Counted from the stretch's first letter, positions 8,914 through 18,278 are shown. The stretch: 64,000 nucleotides of DNA from Ferdinandcohnia sp047246645 (GCF_047246645.1 NZ_JBFOKR010000021.1:1-64000); one strand, 5' to 3'. Notes: generated by a model not told the origin, from the sequence alone. A program made the numbers and translations.

Positions 8914-9960
8914 CTAGTTCACACCAAAGGCGTACTTTGTTTCCCAGTAATATTCTTTTCCCTTTTCAAGGACAATCGACGGGAACTCTGGATGGTGAAT
9001 CGAATCTGGTACTCCTTGCGTTTCAAGACAAATCGCAAGATGAGGTCTAGCCTTTACGCCTCGAATTTCATAATCACCTTTTAAGTGATTACTCGTATAA
9101 ATAACGACTGCTGGCTGGTTTGTTTCCACAGTCAGTGTTCTTCCAGATTCTTGGTCTTTCAGTTGAATTTCTCTATCTTTATTATTCGATAGTAAAAATG
9201 GATGGTCATACCCGTGTCCAACTAGCACATTTTGCGGATAGTCAGTTGTTGTTCCATCAACGATTTTCCGTCCGTTTTTAAAATCAAATGGGGTTCCTGT
9301 TACGGCTAAAATTTCTCCTGTAGGAAGTGATTCATTATTCAAGGGTACGAAACGATCACTTTTTAACGTTAATTCATGGTCTAAAATATCACGTTTACTG
9401 TTTCCTGAAAGGTTAAAGTATGTGTGATTTGTTAGGTTCAAAATGGTATCTTGGTCGGACACTCCGTGTGCGGTAAGTACAACCTCGTTATTATTTGTTA
9501 ATAGGTACGTAACTTTCATGTCAACATTGCCCGGATAACCGCCATCACCATCTTTACTTTGGTAACGGAACTCGACGCCAACAGCGTCATATTTTTCAAT
9601 AGTAGTTGCATCCCACACAACATCGCTGAAACCTTTCGTGCCACCATGAATATGATTATTGTTTTCGTTTCGCTCCAGCTGATATGTTTGGCCATCCAAC
9701 TTAAATTGGCCACCCTTGATACGCCCTGCAATTCGTCCAACAATCGCACCGAAATATGGGGAGTGGTTTATATATTCATCAATTGTATCAAAGCCCAGAA
9801 CCACATTTTCCAAGTTACCGCTCCGGTCTGGTGTGTAGATGTCGGTTATTATACAGCCATAATCAATACACGACACACTCATTCCATTGATGTTGGTGAG
9901 TGTATAAGAATGAATCACTTGATTATCTAGTTCGCCGAATTTCTTTGTTGTAACCTTCAT
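8914..9960 (-). CDS. galM: Aldose 1-epimerase (galactose mutarotase)
   Basis: A 348-residue cytoplasmic mutarotase that interconverts alpha- and beta-galactose, supplying the alpha anomer for galactokinase. Visible motifs: NNHIHGGTKGF (about residue 95), the catalytic histidine in LTNHTYFNLSG (about 175), HGYDHPFLL (about 235), and the glutamate base in ETQGVPDSIHHPEFPS near the C terminus. The start at 9960 has GGAGGCAG 7 nt upstream; the ATG at 9981 does not. It lies between galT and the regulator. Confidence 0.93.
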   Translation of the reverse strand: MKVTTKKFGELDNQVIHSYTLTNINGMSVSCIDYGCIITDIYTPDRSGNLENVVLGFDTIDEYINHSPYFGAIVGRIAGRIKGGQFKLDGQTYQLERNENNNHIHGGTKGFSDVVWDATTIEKYDAVGVEFRYQSKDGDGGYPGNVDMKVTYLLTNNNEVVLTAHGVSDQDTILNLTNHTYFNLSGNSKRDILDHELTLKSDRFVPLNNESLPTGEILAVTGTPFDFKNGRKIVDGTTTDYPQNVLVGHGYDHPFLLSNNKDREIQLKDQESGRTLTVETNQPAVVIYTSNHLKGDYEIRGVKARPHLAICLETQGVPDSIHHPEFPSIVLEKGKEYYWETKYAFGVN

Positions 9961-9980
9961 TTTTCTGCCTCCATATAGCA

Positions 9981-10004
9981 AACGGGAGTACAGCTACTCC
10001 CGTT
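9981..10004 (-). promoter_or_regulatory. Perfect 10-bp hairpin between galT and galM
   Basis: AACGGGAGTA and TACTCCCGTT are perfect complements around the loop CAGC, in the 49-nt gap. On the minus strand it is followed by TTTGC, a poor T-run. It could be a weak attenuator or mRNA processing/stability element lowering galM and regulator expression. Confidence 0.6.
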
Positions 10005-10009
10005 ACAAA

Positions 10010-11500
10010 TTAGGATTTTAATTGGTCAATAAACTTCTTAAAAGCTGCTTGTCCTGCTTCATCACGCTTGAATACACCAGCATCCTGTAAAACTCTCATA
10101 AACTTTTTACCAACCTCTAGCTTCACAATCTCTTCCACATTCTCATGTGTAATTTCTTGTGATTGCTTCATTTCATCTGCCCATTGCTCATGTATTGGGT
10201 TGATTTCATTTGGTTGATTTATTAAGTATTTTTCCACTTCTTTTAGCTCTGTTTCAAGTCTAGCAGGCAACACTGCAAGCCCCATTACTTCAATAAGACC
10301 GATGTTTTCTTTTTTAATATGATGAACATCTGCATGTGGGTGGAATATTCCTAGTGGATGCTCGTCGCTTGTACGGTTATTACGTAATACTAAATCAAGT
10401 TCGTACTTGCCATTACGTTGTCTCGCAATTGGTGTAATCGTATTGTGAGGTGTTTCACCAGTGAACGCTACAATCTCTACCTCTGGGTCACTATAACTTC
10501 TCCAAGCTTGTAAAATGTGGTCTCCCGCTTCGATAAGCGCATTACGATCCTCACTCTTTAAGCGAAGTACAGACATTGGCCATTTTACAGTTGAGAATTC
10601 AACATTCGGGAAGCTGCTCCAATCAAATGTGTATTCGTCCGCTGCTTTTGCCATCGCGAATTCATAGTTCCCACCTTGATAGTGATCATGCGTTAAAATC
10701 GATCCACCCACGATTGGAATATCTGCATTCGAACCGATAAAATAATGCGGGAACTGTTCTACAAAGCCTAGAAGTCGTGTAAATGTATCTTTGCTAATCT
10801 TCATATCACGGTGTTCTTCACAAAGCAAAATGCAGTGCTCGTTGTAGTACACATATGGAGAATATTGCAGGAACCAATTTTCACCTTCAAGTTCCACTGG
10901 AATGATTCTATGATTTGAGCGAGCCGGATGCCCTATTCGTCCAGCATATCCTTCGTTTTCAACACAAAGTAGGCATTTCGGATACTTAGTACCAGTAGGT
11001 TTCGCTTCTTTTTCAAGTGCAATTTGCTTAGGATCTTTTTCAGGCTTTGACAGATTGATTGTAATATCAAGCTCACCATATTCTGTTTGTGCCTTGTATT
11101 CGATGTTTTTTTCGATGCGTTTCATTTGTATATAGTTACTGTTTTTACTTAACTCATAAAAATAGTTCGTTGCTTCGGTTGGATTTTGCTTGTGAAGATC
11201 ATAAAAACGATGCGTCATAATCGATGGCAGTGGAATCATCGTGTTCATGATTTTACTAGCAAAAATTTCTTTCGCATCAAAATAATCATCAATAATTCCG
11301 TTCTCTGCCGCATAATCCACAAGATTTTCCACTAATGTTGGAATATCTCTTTCTAGGTTATCTTCTTTTACAGATTCAAATGTCTCCAGATTCAATAAAG
11401 AGAGAATCTGGTTACGCACATAAATCTCGTCGCCTTTTTCGATTAGATTAGCTTCTACCGCTTTACGAGTAAGCTGTTGTATGATTCCAAAGATGTACAT
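10010..11500 (-). CDS. galT: UDP-glucose-hexose-1-phosphate uridylyltransferase, Firmicutes type
   Basis: A 496-residue Leloir transferase that moves UMP from UDP-glucose to galactose-1-phosphate. Its length and sequence fit the longer Gram-positive form rather than the roughly 350-residue E. coli type. Candidate motifs are GSILTHDHYQGG (about residue 265) and HPHADVHHIKKENIG (about 395). The start lies 9 nt after the galE stop, so the two are translationally linked. Operon order is galK-galE-galT-galM. Confidence 0.93.
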   Translation of the reverse strand: MYIFGIIQQLTRKAVEANLIEKGDEIYVRNQILSLLNLETFESVKEDNLERDIPTLVENLVDYAAENGIIDDYFDAKEIFASKIMNTMIPLPSIMTHRFYDLHKQNPTEATNYFYELSKNSNYIQMKRIEKNIEYKAQTEYGELDITINLSKPEKDPKQIALEKEAKPTGTKYPKCLLCVENEGYAGRIGHPARSNHRIIPVELEGENWFLQYSPYVYYNEHCILLCEEHRDMKISKDTFTRLLGFVEQFPHYFIGSNADIPIVGGSILTHDHYQGGNYEFAMAKAADEYTFDWSSFPNVEFSTVKWPMSVLRLKSEDRNALIEAGDHILQAWRSYSDPEVEIVAFTGETPHNTITPIARQRNGKYELDLVLRNNRTSDEHPLGIFHPHADVHHIKKENIGLIEVMGLAVLPARLETELKEVEKYLINQPNEINPIHEQWADEMKQSQEITHENVEEIVKLEVGKKFMRVLQDAGVFKRDEAGQAAFKKFIDQLKS

Positions 11501-11509
11501 ATTATCCCC

Positions 11510-12499
11510 TCAGCTTTCGTACCCATTTGGGTGGTTTACATGCCAGTTCCACGCATCCTTCATGATTTCTTCAATTGACGTGCGTTTTGGTGCCCAGCCT
11601 AATACCTTTTTCGCCTTTTCAGAAGATGCGATTAAAATACTAGGGTCTCCTGCTCTACGATCACCAATTTGTACCGGAATATCACGTTGTGTAACCTTTT
11701 TCGCTGTTTCAACCATTTCTTTTACAGAGAAGCCTGTATTGCTTCCTAGGTTAAAATAGTTGCTTTCTCCACCATTTTGCAGATATCTTAATGCTAAAAT
11801 GTGAGCATCAATTAGGTCCTCAACATGAATATAGTCACGGATACATGTTCCATCTGGAGTATCATAATCTTCGCCAAAGATTTTTATGAAATCGCGCTTT
11901 CCTAACGCTGCCTGTAAAATAACCGGGATTAAATGTGTTTCTGGATCGTGGTCCTCTCCGATTTCACCAGTGGATCTCGCACCTGCTACGTTGAAGTAGC
12001 GTAATGACACAAACTTAATATCATGAGCCACTTCAGACCATTTCATCATTTTTTCCATTGCTAGCTTTGTTTCGCCATACGTATTTGCAGGAACAGTTGG
12101 CATATCCTCAGTAATAGGCACTTGCTTTGGCTCACCATACGTTGCAGCAGTTGAAGAGAATACAATGTATTTCACGTTGTTATTTCTCATTGTCTCAAGC
12201 ACAACCTGAGTTCCAAACACATTGTTGTCGTAGTATTTTAAAGGATCTTCCATAGACTCGCCAACCAGTGAGTTCGCTGCAAAATGAATTACAGCATCAA
12301 TCGATTCCTTTTCAAAAACTGATTGCATAAACTCGCGGTCGCGAATGTCACCCTGATAAAAAGTAGCCTTTGGATGAACCGCCTCTTTATGTCCAGACTG
12401 TAAATTGTCGATAACAACTACCTCTTTACCAGAATCGATCAACTGATAAACCGCATGCGAACCAATATAACCTGCTCCACCTAATACTAAAACACTCAT
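11510..12499 (-). CDS. galE: UDP-glucose 4-epimerase
   Basis: A 329-residue short-chain dehydrogenase/reductase that interconverts UDP-galactose and UDP-glucose with bound NAD. The Rossmann motif is GGAGYIGSH at residues 7-15. The catalytic Tyr-Lys pair is in NTYGETKLAMEKM (about 145), with SSTAATYG just before. Length matches family members (about 330). It is second in the gal operon. It also connects to the surface-glycan genes at 56-64 kb by supplying UDP-galactose, which is an inference. Confidence 0.95.
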   Translation of the reverse strand: MSVLVLGGAGYIGSHAVYQLIDSGKEVVVIDNLQSGHKEAVHPKATFYQGDIRDREFMQSVFEKESIDAVIHFAANSLVGESMEDPLKYYDNNVFGTQVVLETMRNNNVKYIVFSSTAATYGEPKQVPITEDMPTVPANTYGETKLAMEKMMKWSEVAHDIKFVSLRYFNVAGARSTGEIGEDHDPETHLIPVILQAALGKRDFIKIFGEDYDTPDGTCIRDYIHVEDLIDAHILALRYLQNGGESNYFNLGSNTGFSVKEMVETAKKVTQRDIPVQIGDRRAGDPSILIASSEKAKKVLGWAPKRTSIEEIMKDAWNWHVNHPNGYES

Positions 12500-12523
12500 C
12501 TGTTTCGCTCCTCTTCTTTTGGA

Positions 12524-12580
12524 CAGAGAGACAGGTCCCTCGTACCAGTTTTTATTTTTTTGGACACGATACCTTGTCCC
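12524..12580 (-). repeat. GGGACA/TGTCC palindromic intergenic sequence between galK and galE
   Basis: On the minus strand GGGACAAGGTATCGTGTCC and GGGACCTGTCTCTCTGTCC form short imperfect stems in the 81-nt gap. A similar GGGACAGGAGTCCTGTCC block follows prfB near 18607-18624. Such GGGACAG/CTGTCCC sequences recur between genes in Bacillaceae. No specific function is evident. Confidence 0.35.
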
Positions 12581-13744
12581 TTATAGTTCTTTTGCTCCGT
12601 CACCAATGCTTACTTCATAGAAGGAAGCTTGGTAGCCAATTTTTTCTTCGTAGATCTTTCCGATTGCGTCAGTCACTGCATCGACTTTGTCTTTTTCAAC
12701 AATTGCGATTGCACATCCGCCAAAGCCCGCACCTGTCATACGAGCTCCAACAACACCATCCTGTGCCCAGGCTGCTTCAGCTAATGTATCAAGCTCAATT
12801 CCTGTTACTTCATAATCATCTCGCAATGAACGGTGTGACGCATCCATTAAGCGTCCAAATTCAGCTAATTCTCCTGCTTTTAACGCTTTTAAAGCTTGAA
12901 GAGTTCTTTCATTTTCATAGACTGCATGCTTTGCACGTTTTTGTAAAACCTCACTAGTTATCAGATGCTTGTGCGCCTCAAATTGCTCTGATGAGATATT
13001 ACCAAGTGCCGACACATTTAATTCTTTTTGAAGCATTTCAAGTGCTTGTTCACACTCACTCCGACGCTCATTATACTTAGAGTCTGCAAGCTCACGACGC
13101 TTGTTTGTGTTCATGATTACAATTAGATGCTTCTCAAGCTCTAAAGGAGCATATTCGTATTTTAACGTGTCACAATCCAGTAAAATTCCTGAGTTCTTTT
13201 TACCCATTCCAATTGCAAATTGGTCCATGATTCCGCTGTTAACACCGATGAACTGATTTTCAACCTGCTGACCAATTTTCACGAGCTCAACGCGGTCGAT
13301 TGTTAAATCGAATAACTTCTCAAACATTACACCTGAAACTAATTCAATTGATGCAGAAGAAGATAAACCTGCTCCGTTTGGAATGTTACCGTAGAAAAGA
13401 ACGTCCACTCCAGTCGAAATGGAATACCCTTTTTCACGTAAATAACGCAGCATTCCTTTCGGATAATTCGCCCAATCATGTGCTTTATCGTAATCTAGGT
13501 TATCGAGATCAAATTCGATAATCCCAAGTTGTTCAAAGTTAACGGAATACAATCTTACTTTGTTATCGTCACGCTTTCTAGCAAGTGCATAAGTTCCCTT
13601 TGTAATCGCACCTGGAAATACATGGCCACCATTGTAGTCCGTATGTTCTCCGATTAAATTGATGCGTCCTGGTGCAAAAAATGATCTATAATCTGTTTCG
13701 TTAAACACTTCTTTAAATGTAGTAGCTAGCTGGTTTAATTCCAT
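12581..13744 (-). CDS. galK: Galactokinase
   Basis: A 387-residue GHMP kinase that phosphorylates galactose with ATP. Visible motifs: PGRINLIGEHTDYNGG (about residue 25; galactokinase signature), GNIPNGAGLSSSASIEL (about 120; ATP-binding loop), the IMDQFAIGMG segment and the C-terminal MTGAGFGGCAIA. Length is standard (about 390). It is the first gene of the gal operon, downstream of a clear sigma-A promoter overlapped by repressor half-sites. CTGGAGGT precedes the ATG. Confidence 0.95.
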   Translation of the reverse strand: MELNQLATTFKEVFNETDYRSFFAPGRINLIGEHTDYNGGHVFPGAITKGTYALARKRDDNKVRLYSVNFEQLGIIEFDLDNLDYDKAHDWANYPKGMLRYLREKGYSISTGVDVLFYGNIPNGAGLSSSASIELVSGVMFEKLFDLTIDRVELVKIGQQVENQFIGVNSGIMDQFAIGMGKKNSGILLDCDTLKYEYAPLELEKHLIVIMNTNKRRELADSKYNERRSECEQALEMLQKELNVSALGNISSEQFEAHKHLITSEVLQKRAKHAVYENERTLQALKALKAGELAEFGRLMDASHRSLRDDYEVTGIELDTLAEAAWAQDGVVGARMTGAGFGGCAIAIVEKDKVDAVTDAIGKIYEEKIGYQASFYEVSIGDGAKEL

Positions 13745-13785
13745 GATGTGTACCTCCAGTAGTTAAGGATTTATTGCTTACCCCT

Positions 13786-13814
13786 ATTGTAGACCTCTTA
13801 GTAAAACACGTCAA
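13786..13814 (-). promoter_or_regulatory. Sigma-A promoter of the gal operon
   Basis: On the minus strand TTGACG (13809-13814) and TACAAT (13786-13791) are separated by 17 nt. It lies about 40 nt upstream of the galK start. The spacer contains one copy of the TTAGTAAAAC operator half-site. Confidence 0.8.
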
Positions 13815-13841
13815 TAATTTTAGTAAAACATTAACTAAAAT
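13798..13841. promoter_or_regulatory. Repressor half-sites and inverted repeat at the gal promoter
   Basis: TTAGTAAAAC occurs at 13798-13807, inside the promoter spacer, and again as TTAGTAAAAC at 13820-13829. The second copy is part of an inverted repeat with arms ATTTTAGT (13817-13824) and ACTAAAAT (13834-13841). The same AGTAAAAC octamer occurs in the palindrome at 1191-1208 before the first LacI gene. Repression of galK by one or both LacI proteins is the simplest reading. Confidence 0.55.
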
Positions 13842-13881
13842 TCAGTTTATTTTTAGCTCCACGACCAACTTTTGGCCATAA

Positions 13882-13912
13882 CAAAAGGAGTAGCCCTACG
13901 TAGACTACTCCT
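13882..13912 (-). terminator. Terminator of the aldo/keto reductase gene
   Basis: An 8-bp stem AGGAGTAG / CTACTCCT is followed by TTTTG on the minus strand, 52 nt after the stop codon. Confidence 0.75.
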
Positions 13913-13963
13913 AGTATGTGCTTAGTTTTTAGGATTACTAATGTTAAGTTACATGTAGTAATC

Positions 13964-14956
13964 TTAGCCCTTTAGTATATCTTCGATTCTTGTTAGTTCC
14001 TCTGAGGTAAAAGTAAGATTTTTAAGTGCTGCTACGTTTTCTTCAATTTGACTTACCTTACTTGCACCTATTAGTGCGGATGTTACTCTTCCTTCACGAA
14101 GTACCCAGGCTAATGCCATTTGAGCAAGGTTTTGTCCTCTTTCAGCAGCAAGTTCGTTTAATTGAGTAACTTGCTGTAAAACTTCTTCTGTTACTCTTTC
14201 TTTCTGTAAAAAGGTACCTTCCCTGGCTGCTCTAGAATCACTTGGGATTCCGTTCAGGTATTTATTTGTTAATAGCCCTTGTGCTAAAGGAGTAAATGCA
14301 ATGGAGCCTACACCATTTTCAGCTAAAACATCCTGCAATCCATCTTCTATCCATCGGTTAAACATCGAATAGCTTGGTTGATGGATAAGTAAAGGTGTTC
14401 CCAGCTCTTTTAAGATTTTTACAGCTTCTGCAGTTTGAGTTGCATCATAGTTAGAAACACCAACATATAACGCTTTACCCTGTCTGACAATCTGATCTAG
14501 AGCCCCCATAGTTTCCTCTAATGGTGTATTCGGGTCTGGACGATGGTGATAAAAAATATCTACATACTCTAATCCCATACGTTTTAAGCTTTGGTCAAGA
14601 CTTGAAATTAGGTACTTCTTCGAACCCCAATCTCCATACGGACCTTCCCACATATGGTATCCTGCCTTAGATGAAATAATCATTTCGTCACGGTAAGGAG
14701 CAAAATCTGACTTTAACATTCTCCCAAACATTTCTTCTGCACTTCCCGGTGGTGGGCCGTAATTATTCGCTAAGTCAAAATGGGTAATCCCTAAATCAAA
14801 TGCTCTGCGAAGCATTGCCCGTCCATTTTCAAAAGAATCCACTCCACCAAAGTTATGCCATAATCCTAAAGAAATGGCTGGCAGCTGTAACCCAGATTTA
14901 CCAACACGATTATATTTCATATCACTATATCTACTCTCACTTGCAAGGTATCTCAT
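13964..14956 (-). CDS. Aldo/keto reductase (YghZ / L-glyceraldehyde 3-phosphate reductase type)
   Basis: A 330-residue NADPH-dependent (beta/alpha)8 oxidoreductase. The tetrad is visible as Asp and Tyr in HFDLANNYGPP (about residue 58), Lys in IISSKAGYHMW (about 97) and His in DIFYHHRPDPN (about 130). The C-terminal NADP-binding part contains LIGASKVSQIEEN. The closest named relatives reduce L-glyceraldehyde 3-phosphate or methylglyoxal; the substrate here is not proven. The start at 14956 has AAAGGAG upstream; the upstream in-frame ATGs have none. It stands alone between the gal operon and the chemoreceptors. Confidence 0.85.
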   Translation of the reverse strand: MRYLASESRYSDMKYNRVGKSGLQLPAISLGLWHNFGGVDSFENGRAMLRRAFDLGITHFDLANNYGPPPGSAEEMFGRMLKSDFAPYRDEMIISSKAGYHMWEGPYGDWGSKKYLISSLDQSLKRMGLEYVDIFYHHRPDPNTPLEETMGALDQIVRQGKALYVGVSNYDATQTAEAVKILKELGTPLLIHQPSYSMFNRWIEDGLQDVLAENGVGSIAFTPLAQGLLTNKYLNGIPSDSRAAREGTFLQKERVTEEVLQQVTQLNELAAERGQNLAQMALAWVLREGRVTSALIGASKVSQIEENVAALKNLTFTSEELTRIEDILKG

Positions 14957-15001
14957 ATGTATCTCCTTTCGGTTTAGGCCTGAGCCTCTTTTCATCATAA
15001 C

Positions 15002-15031
15002 AAAAAGCCTTAATGTATACATCATTAAGGC
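15002..15031 (-). terminator. Terminator of the first tandem chemoreceptor gene
   Basis: GCCTTAATG / CATTAAGGC form a 9-bp stem followed by TTTTTG on the minus strand. The same stem recurs behind the paralogue at 16705-16736. Confidence 0.85.
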
Positions 15032-15044
15032 CTTCCGCTTTCTA

Positions 15045-16541
15045 TTATTTTGTTTTAAAAATCTCCATTAATTCTTCTGTGGCATCGTCTGTGTTTTGTA
15101 CGTATGCTACGAGCTGTTGCATTTGGGCGTTTTGGTTTTCGATAGAGGCAGTGATTTCCTCGAGTGATGCTGTTGTTTCTTCAATGATTGCAGCGAATTC
15201 ACTTACAGATGTTTCGATTGAATGTGAAGAGCCGCCAATTTCATTTGAGATTTTTTCGAAATGCTTCACTGCTTCATTCAATTCAGAGACAGTTTCATCA
15301 ATAACTGTAAATACGCCTTTTGTATCTTTTGTAAGCTGGACACTTTCGTCCATTTTTTCTGCATTCTCTGCCATTTGTTTTTGGGTTAATGTTGTACTTT
15401 CGTTAACCTGTTTCAGATTTTCAGAGATTAAGTTTGCTGTATTTGATGTTACTTCTGATAGTTTCCTAATTTCAGCCGCAACTACCGCAAAGCCCTTACC
15501 GCTTTCACCTGCACGAGCAGCTTCAATTGATGCATTAAGCGCTAATAGATTGGTTTGAGATGCGATTTCTTGAATTTTATCTGTAAAACCATTTGTTTCT
15601 TGTATTTTTGTTACTAATCGATCCATTGTTGTAGACATAGACGTAACAGAAATTTGGAAATCAGTAATTTTAGTTAATAAGCTTTCAATTGTTGTGTTTC
15701 CATTATCCGATGCGTTGTTTGCATTTTCTGTTTGAACACTAAGATGATTAGAACCTTGAACAAGCTGTTGCACAACCTTATTTAGATTCTCAATCGACTC
15801 AGTTATTGTTGTTGCAGCTTCGTTTTGTGTATTCATACCAGATGAGATTTCAGATACCGCAATTGTCATTTCATTAAATGCATGCATCTGTTCTTCACCT
15901 TGACTGCGGATGTTTGAAATATTTTCGCTGATTACCTGGGAGCTGTTTTCAAGCTTTACTGCCTGGTTTTTTCTAGTTTCTAAAAGCTGTTCAGTTTCTG
16001 CTTGTAACGCTTCAATATCAGTAGTCATTCGTCTTGTAACTAGGTTTTGGAAAAATAACGTTAAGATAATTATTCCAAATATCAAATAAAATGTTGTAAT
16101 ATTCTGGGATGTATACCCTAAATCTTGTCCATTTATCACAAAAAATATCGTGCTTAAAACAATCGCACCCACTACCCCTACTATAAGAGTACTTCTCATA
16201 TTATAAATGGCAATGGTCGTAAGTAGATAGAGAGGTAATAATATGATTGGTGCCGATTGGGATGCTGACATTATTAAATATAAGACAACTGTCAACCCCA
16301 CTATTGCAACATATGGGATTTGCATTAAAAATAGCTTTCTATAATTCATGATTGCTAGTACTCCAACAAAAATGCCTCCTCCTATTGCAATTGTCAGTAT
16401 CATTTGTAATGGCTGTTGAATCGCAAAATCTACTATTACCGCGAGAATTACAGAGATAAGAGAAACAATTGTAACCAACTTATTCTTACGTATAATATCT
16501 TGCGTTTTAAGTGCCTCAATACTTACCATTTTATCTGTCAT
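15045..16541 (-). CDS. Methyl-accepting chemotaxis protein without a large extracellular domain (copy 1)
   Basis: A 498-residue chemoreceptor. Residues about 20-185 form roughly six hydrophobic helices with only short loops, so sensing is probably within or next to the membrane. A long coiled coil follows. The signalling hairpin carries EIASQTNLLALNASIEAARAG, the CheA/CheW-binding tip. The start at 16541 has GGGGGAC upstream; the ATG at 16556 has no site. It is almost colinear with the next gene upstream (same length, near-identical C-terminal half), so the pair arose by tandem duplication. No HAMP domain is obvious. The ligand is unknown. Confidence 0.88.
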   Translation of the reverse strand: MTDKMVSIEALKTQDIIRKNKLVTIVSLISVILAVIVDFAIQQPLQMILTIAIGGGIFVGVLAIMNYRKLFLMQIPYVAIVGLTVVLYLIMSASQSAPIILLPLYLLTTIAIYNMRSTLIVGVVGAIVLSTIFFVINGQDLGYTSQNITTFYLIFGIIILTLFFQNLVTRRMTTDIEALQAETEQLLETRKNQAVKLENSSQVISENISNIRSQGEEQMHAFNEMTIAVSEISSGMNTQNEAATTITESIENLNKVVQQLVQGSNHLSVQTENANNASDNGNTTIESLLTKITDFQISVTSMSTTMDRLVTKIQETNGFTDKIQEIASQTNLLALNASIEAARAGESGKGFAVVAAEIRKLSEVTSNTANLISENLKQVNESTTLTQKQMAENAEKMDESVQLTKDTKGVFTVIDETVSELNEAVKHFEKISNEIGGSSHSIETSVSEFAAIIEETTASLEEITASIENQNAQMQQLVAYVQNTDDATEELMEIFKTK

Positions 16542-16586
16542 AAGTTTGTCCCCCATTAGGTGTTATAACTCTATTTTACAATCTTT

Positions 16587-16613
16587 ATATCGACATGAAT
16601 ATAGATATTTTTC
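16587..16613 (-). promoter_or_regulatory. Possible sigma-D promoter of chemoreceptor copy 1
   Basis: On the minus strand GAAA (16610-16613), 15 nt, then GTCGATAT (16587-16594). The -10 differs from the sigma-D consensus GCCGATAT at one base; the -35 is TAAA with one change. It lies 46 nt upstream of the start codon. Confidence 0.5.
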
Positions 16614-16704
16614 GTCTGAGAGTCGAATATTTAAAATATGTGTCGGAAAACTCAGATTTTTGAGGATTAAGCACATTTAATAGAATTTGACGTTTCTACA
16701 TTTA

Positions 16705-16736
16705 GAAAAAAGCCTTAATGTTTGCTTCATTAAGGC
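16705..16736 (-). terminator. Terminator of the second tandem chemoreceptor gene
   Basis: GCCTTAATG / CATTAAGGC 9-bp stem with TTTTTT on the minus strand. It is the duplicate of the stem at 15002-15031, with a changed loop. Confidence 0.85.
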
Positions 16737-16748
16737 TTTCTCTATACT

Positions 16749-18245
16749 CTATTTCACTTTAAAAATCTGCATTAATTCTTCTGTTGCGTTATCTGTGTTT
16801 TGTACATATGCTACAAGCTGTTGCATTTGTGCGTTTTGATTTTCGATTGAGGCAGTGATTTCTTCAAGTGATGCTGTTGTTTCTTCAATAATTGCTGCAA
16901 ATTCACTTACAGAGGTCTCAATTGATAATGATGAACCACCAATTTCTTGTGAGATTTTTTCAAAATGCTTAACAGCTTCATTTAGTTCAGAAACAGTCTC
17001 ATCAATTACTAAAAATACACCTTTTGTATCCTTAGTCAGTTGAACACTTTCATCCATCTTTTCTGCGTTCTCTGCCATTTGTTTTTGGGTTAGTGTTGTA
17101 CTTTCGTTAACCTCTTTAAGATTTTCAGAGATTTGATTAGCTGTATTGGATGTTACCTCTGATAGCTTTCTAATTTCAGCAGCTACCACCGCAAATCCTT
17201 TTCCACTTTCGCCAGCACGAGCGGCTTCAATTGATGCGTTTAAAGCTAGTAAATTTGTTTGAGAAGCGATTTCTTGTATTTTATCTGTAAACCCATTTGT
17301 TTCATTGATTTTTGTTACTAGATTATCCATCGTAGAAGACATTGACATCACAGAATCTTGAAAATCGGTAATTTTAGCTAGTAAACTCTCGATTGTTTTG
17401 TTTCCATTGTGCGAAGCATTGTTTCCATTTTCAGTTTGAACACTAAGATGGTTTGAGCCTTGAACAAGCTGCTGTACAACTTTATTTAGATTCTCGATTG
17501 ACTCAGTTATTATTGTCGCTGCCTCATTTTGCGTGTTCATACCAGATGAAATTTCAGATACAGCAATCGTCATCTCGCTAAATGCATGCATTTGCTCTTC
17601 ACCTTGACGACGAATATTTGTAATGTTTTCGCTGATCACTTGTGAGCTATTCTCAAGCTGGGTTGCTTGATTTTTACTAGTTTCTAAAAGCTGTTCAGTT
17701 TCTACTTGTAATGCTTCTGTATCAGCCGACATCTTTCTCGTAACCTGGTTTTGGAAAAATAACGTTAAGATTGTGATTCCAAAAATCATATAGTAAGTGA
17801 TTATGGTTTGGGAAGTGAACTCTAACGTGTCCCCATACATGAACATGAAAGATGTTAGTAAAACTAATGCTCCAGCTACACCAGCAAGTAACGTAATTCT
17901 CGTATTGTAAATAGCTATAGTTGTTAGTAGGAAAAGTGGTAATAAGATAACTGGTGCCGATACAGAAGCATTCATTATCAAATAGATGACACCAGTCAAC
18001 CCCACTATCGCAATATATGGAACTTGCATTAAAAATAGTCTTCTATAATTCAAAAATGCTAGGAGAGTAACAAATATACCTCCACCTATTGCAGTTGTTA
18101 AGATAGTTTGCATTGGTAGTTTTATTGCGATATCAACAAGTACTGCTAATAAAACAGAAATCAGCGTTACACTTGTAACTAGCTTGTTCTTACGGATAAT
18201 ATCCTGTTTTTTCAGTTCTTGAATATTTACCTTTTTATCTGTCAT
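16749..18245 (-). CDS. Methyl-accepting chemotaxis protein without a large extracellular domain (copy 2)
   Basis: A 498-residue paralogue of the downstream gene: about six membrane helices (residues 20-185), a coiled coil, and the tip EIASQTNLLALNASIEAARAG. The sensor half has diverged much more than the signalling half. The start at 18245 has GGAGGATA upstream. A good sigma-D promoter (18279-18304) places it in the motility regulon. Receptor clusters and CheA/CheW coupling follow from the family; the stimulus is unknown. Confidence 0.88.
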   Translation of the reverse strand: MTDKKVNIQELKKQDIIRKNKLVTSVTLISVLLAVLVDIAIKLPMQTILTTAIGGGIFVTLLAFLNYRRLFLMQVPYIAIVGLTGVIYLIMNASVSAPVILLPLFLLTTIAIYNTRITLLAGVAGALVLLTSFMFMYGDTLEFTSQTIITYYMIFGITILTLFFQNQVTRKMSADTEALQVETEQLLETSKNQATQLENSSQVISENITNIRRQGEEQMHAFSEMTIAVSEISSGMNTQNEAATIITESIENLNKVVQQLVQGSNHLSVQTENGNNASHNGNKTIESLLAKITDFQDSVMSMSSTMDNLVTKINETNGFTDKIQEIASQTNLLALNASIEAARAGESGKGFAVVAAEIRKLSEVTSNTANQISENLKEVNESTTLTQKQMAENAEKMDESVQLTKDTKGVFLVIDETVSELNEAVKHFEKISQEIGGSSLSIETSVSEFAAIIEETTASLEEITASIENQNAQMQQLVAYVQNTDNATEELMQIFKVK

Positions 18246-18278
18246 AAAATTATCCTCCAATAGTTTTTCATAATGTAT

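Noticed and set aside
15013..15558. 181-codon plus-strand open frame
   Set aside because: It is the antisense shadow of the conserved chemoreceptor signalling domain.
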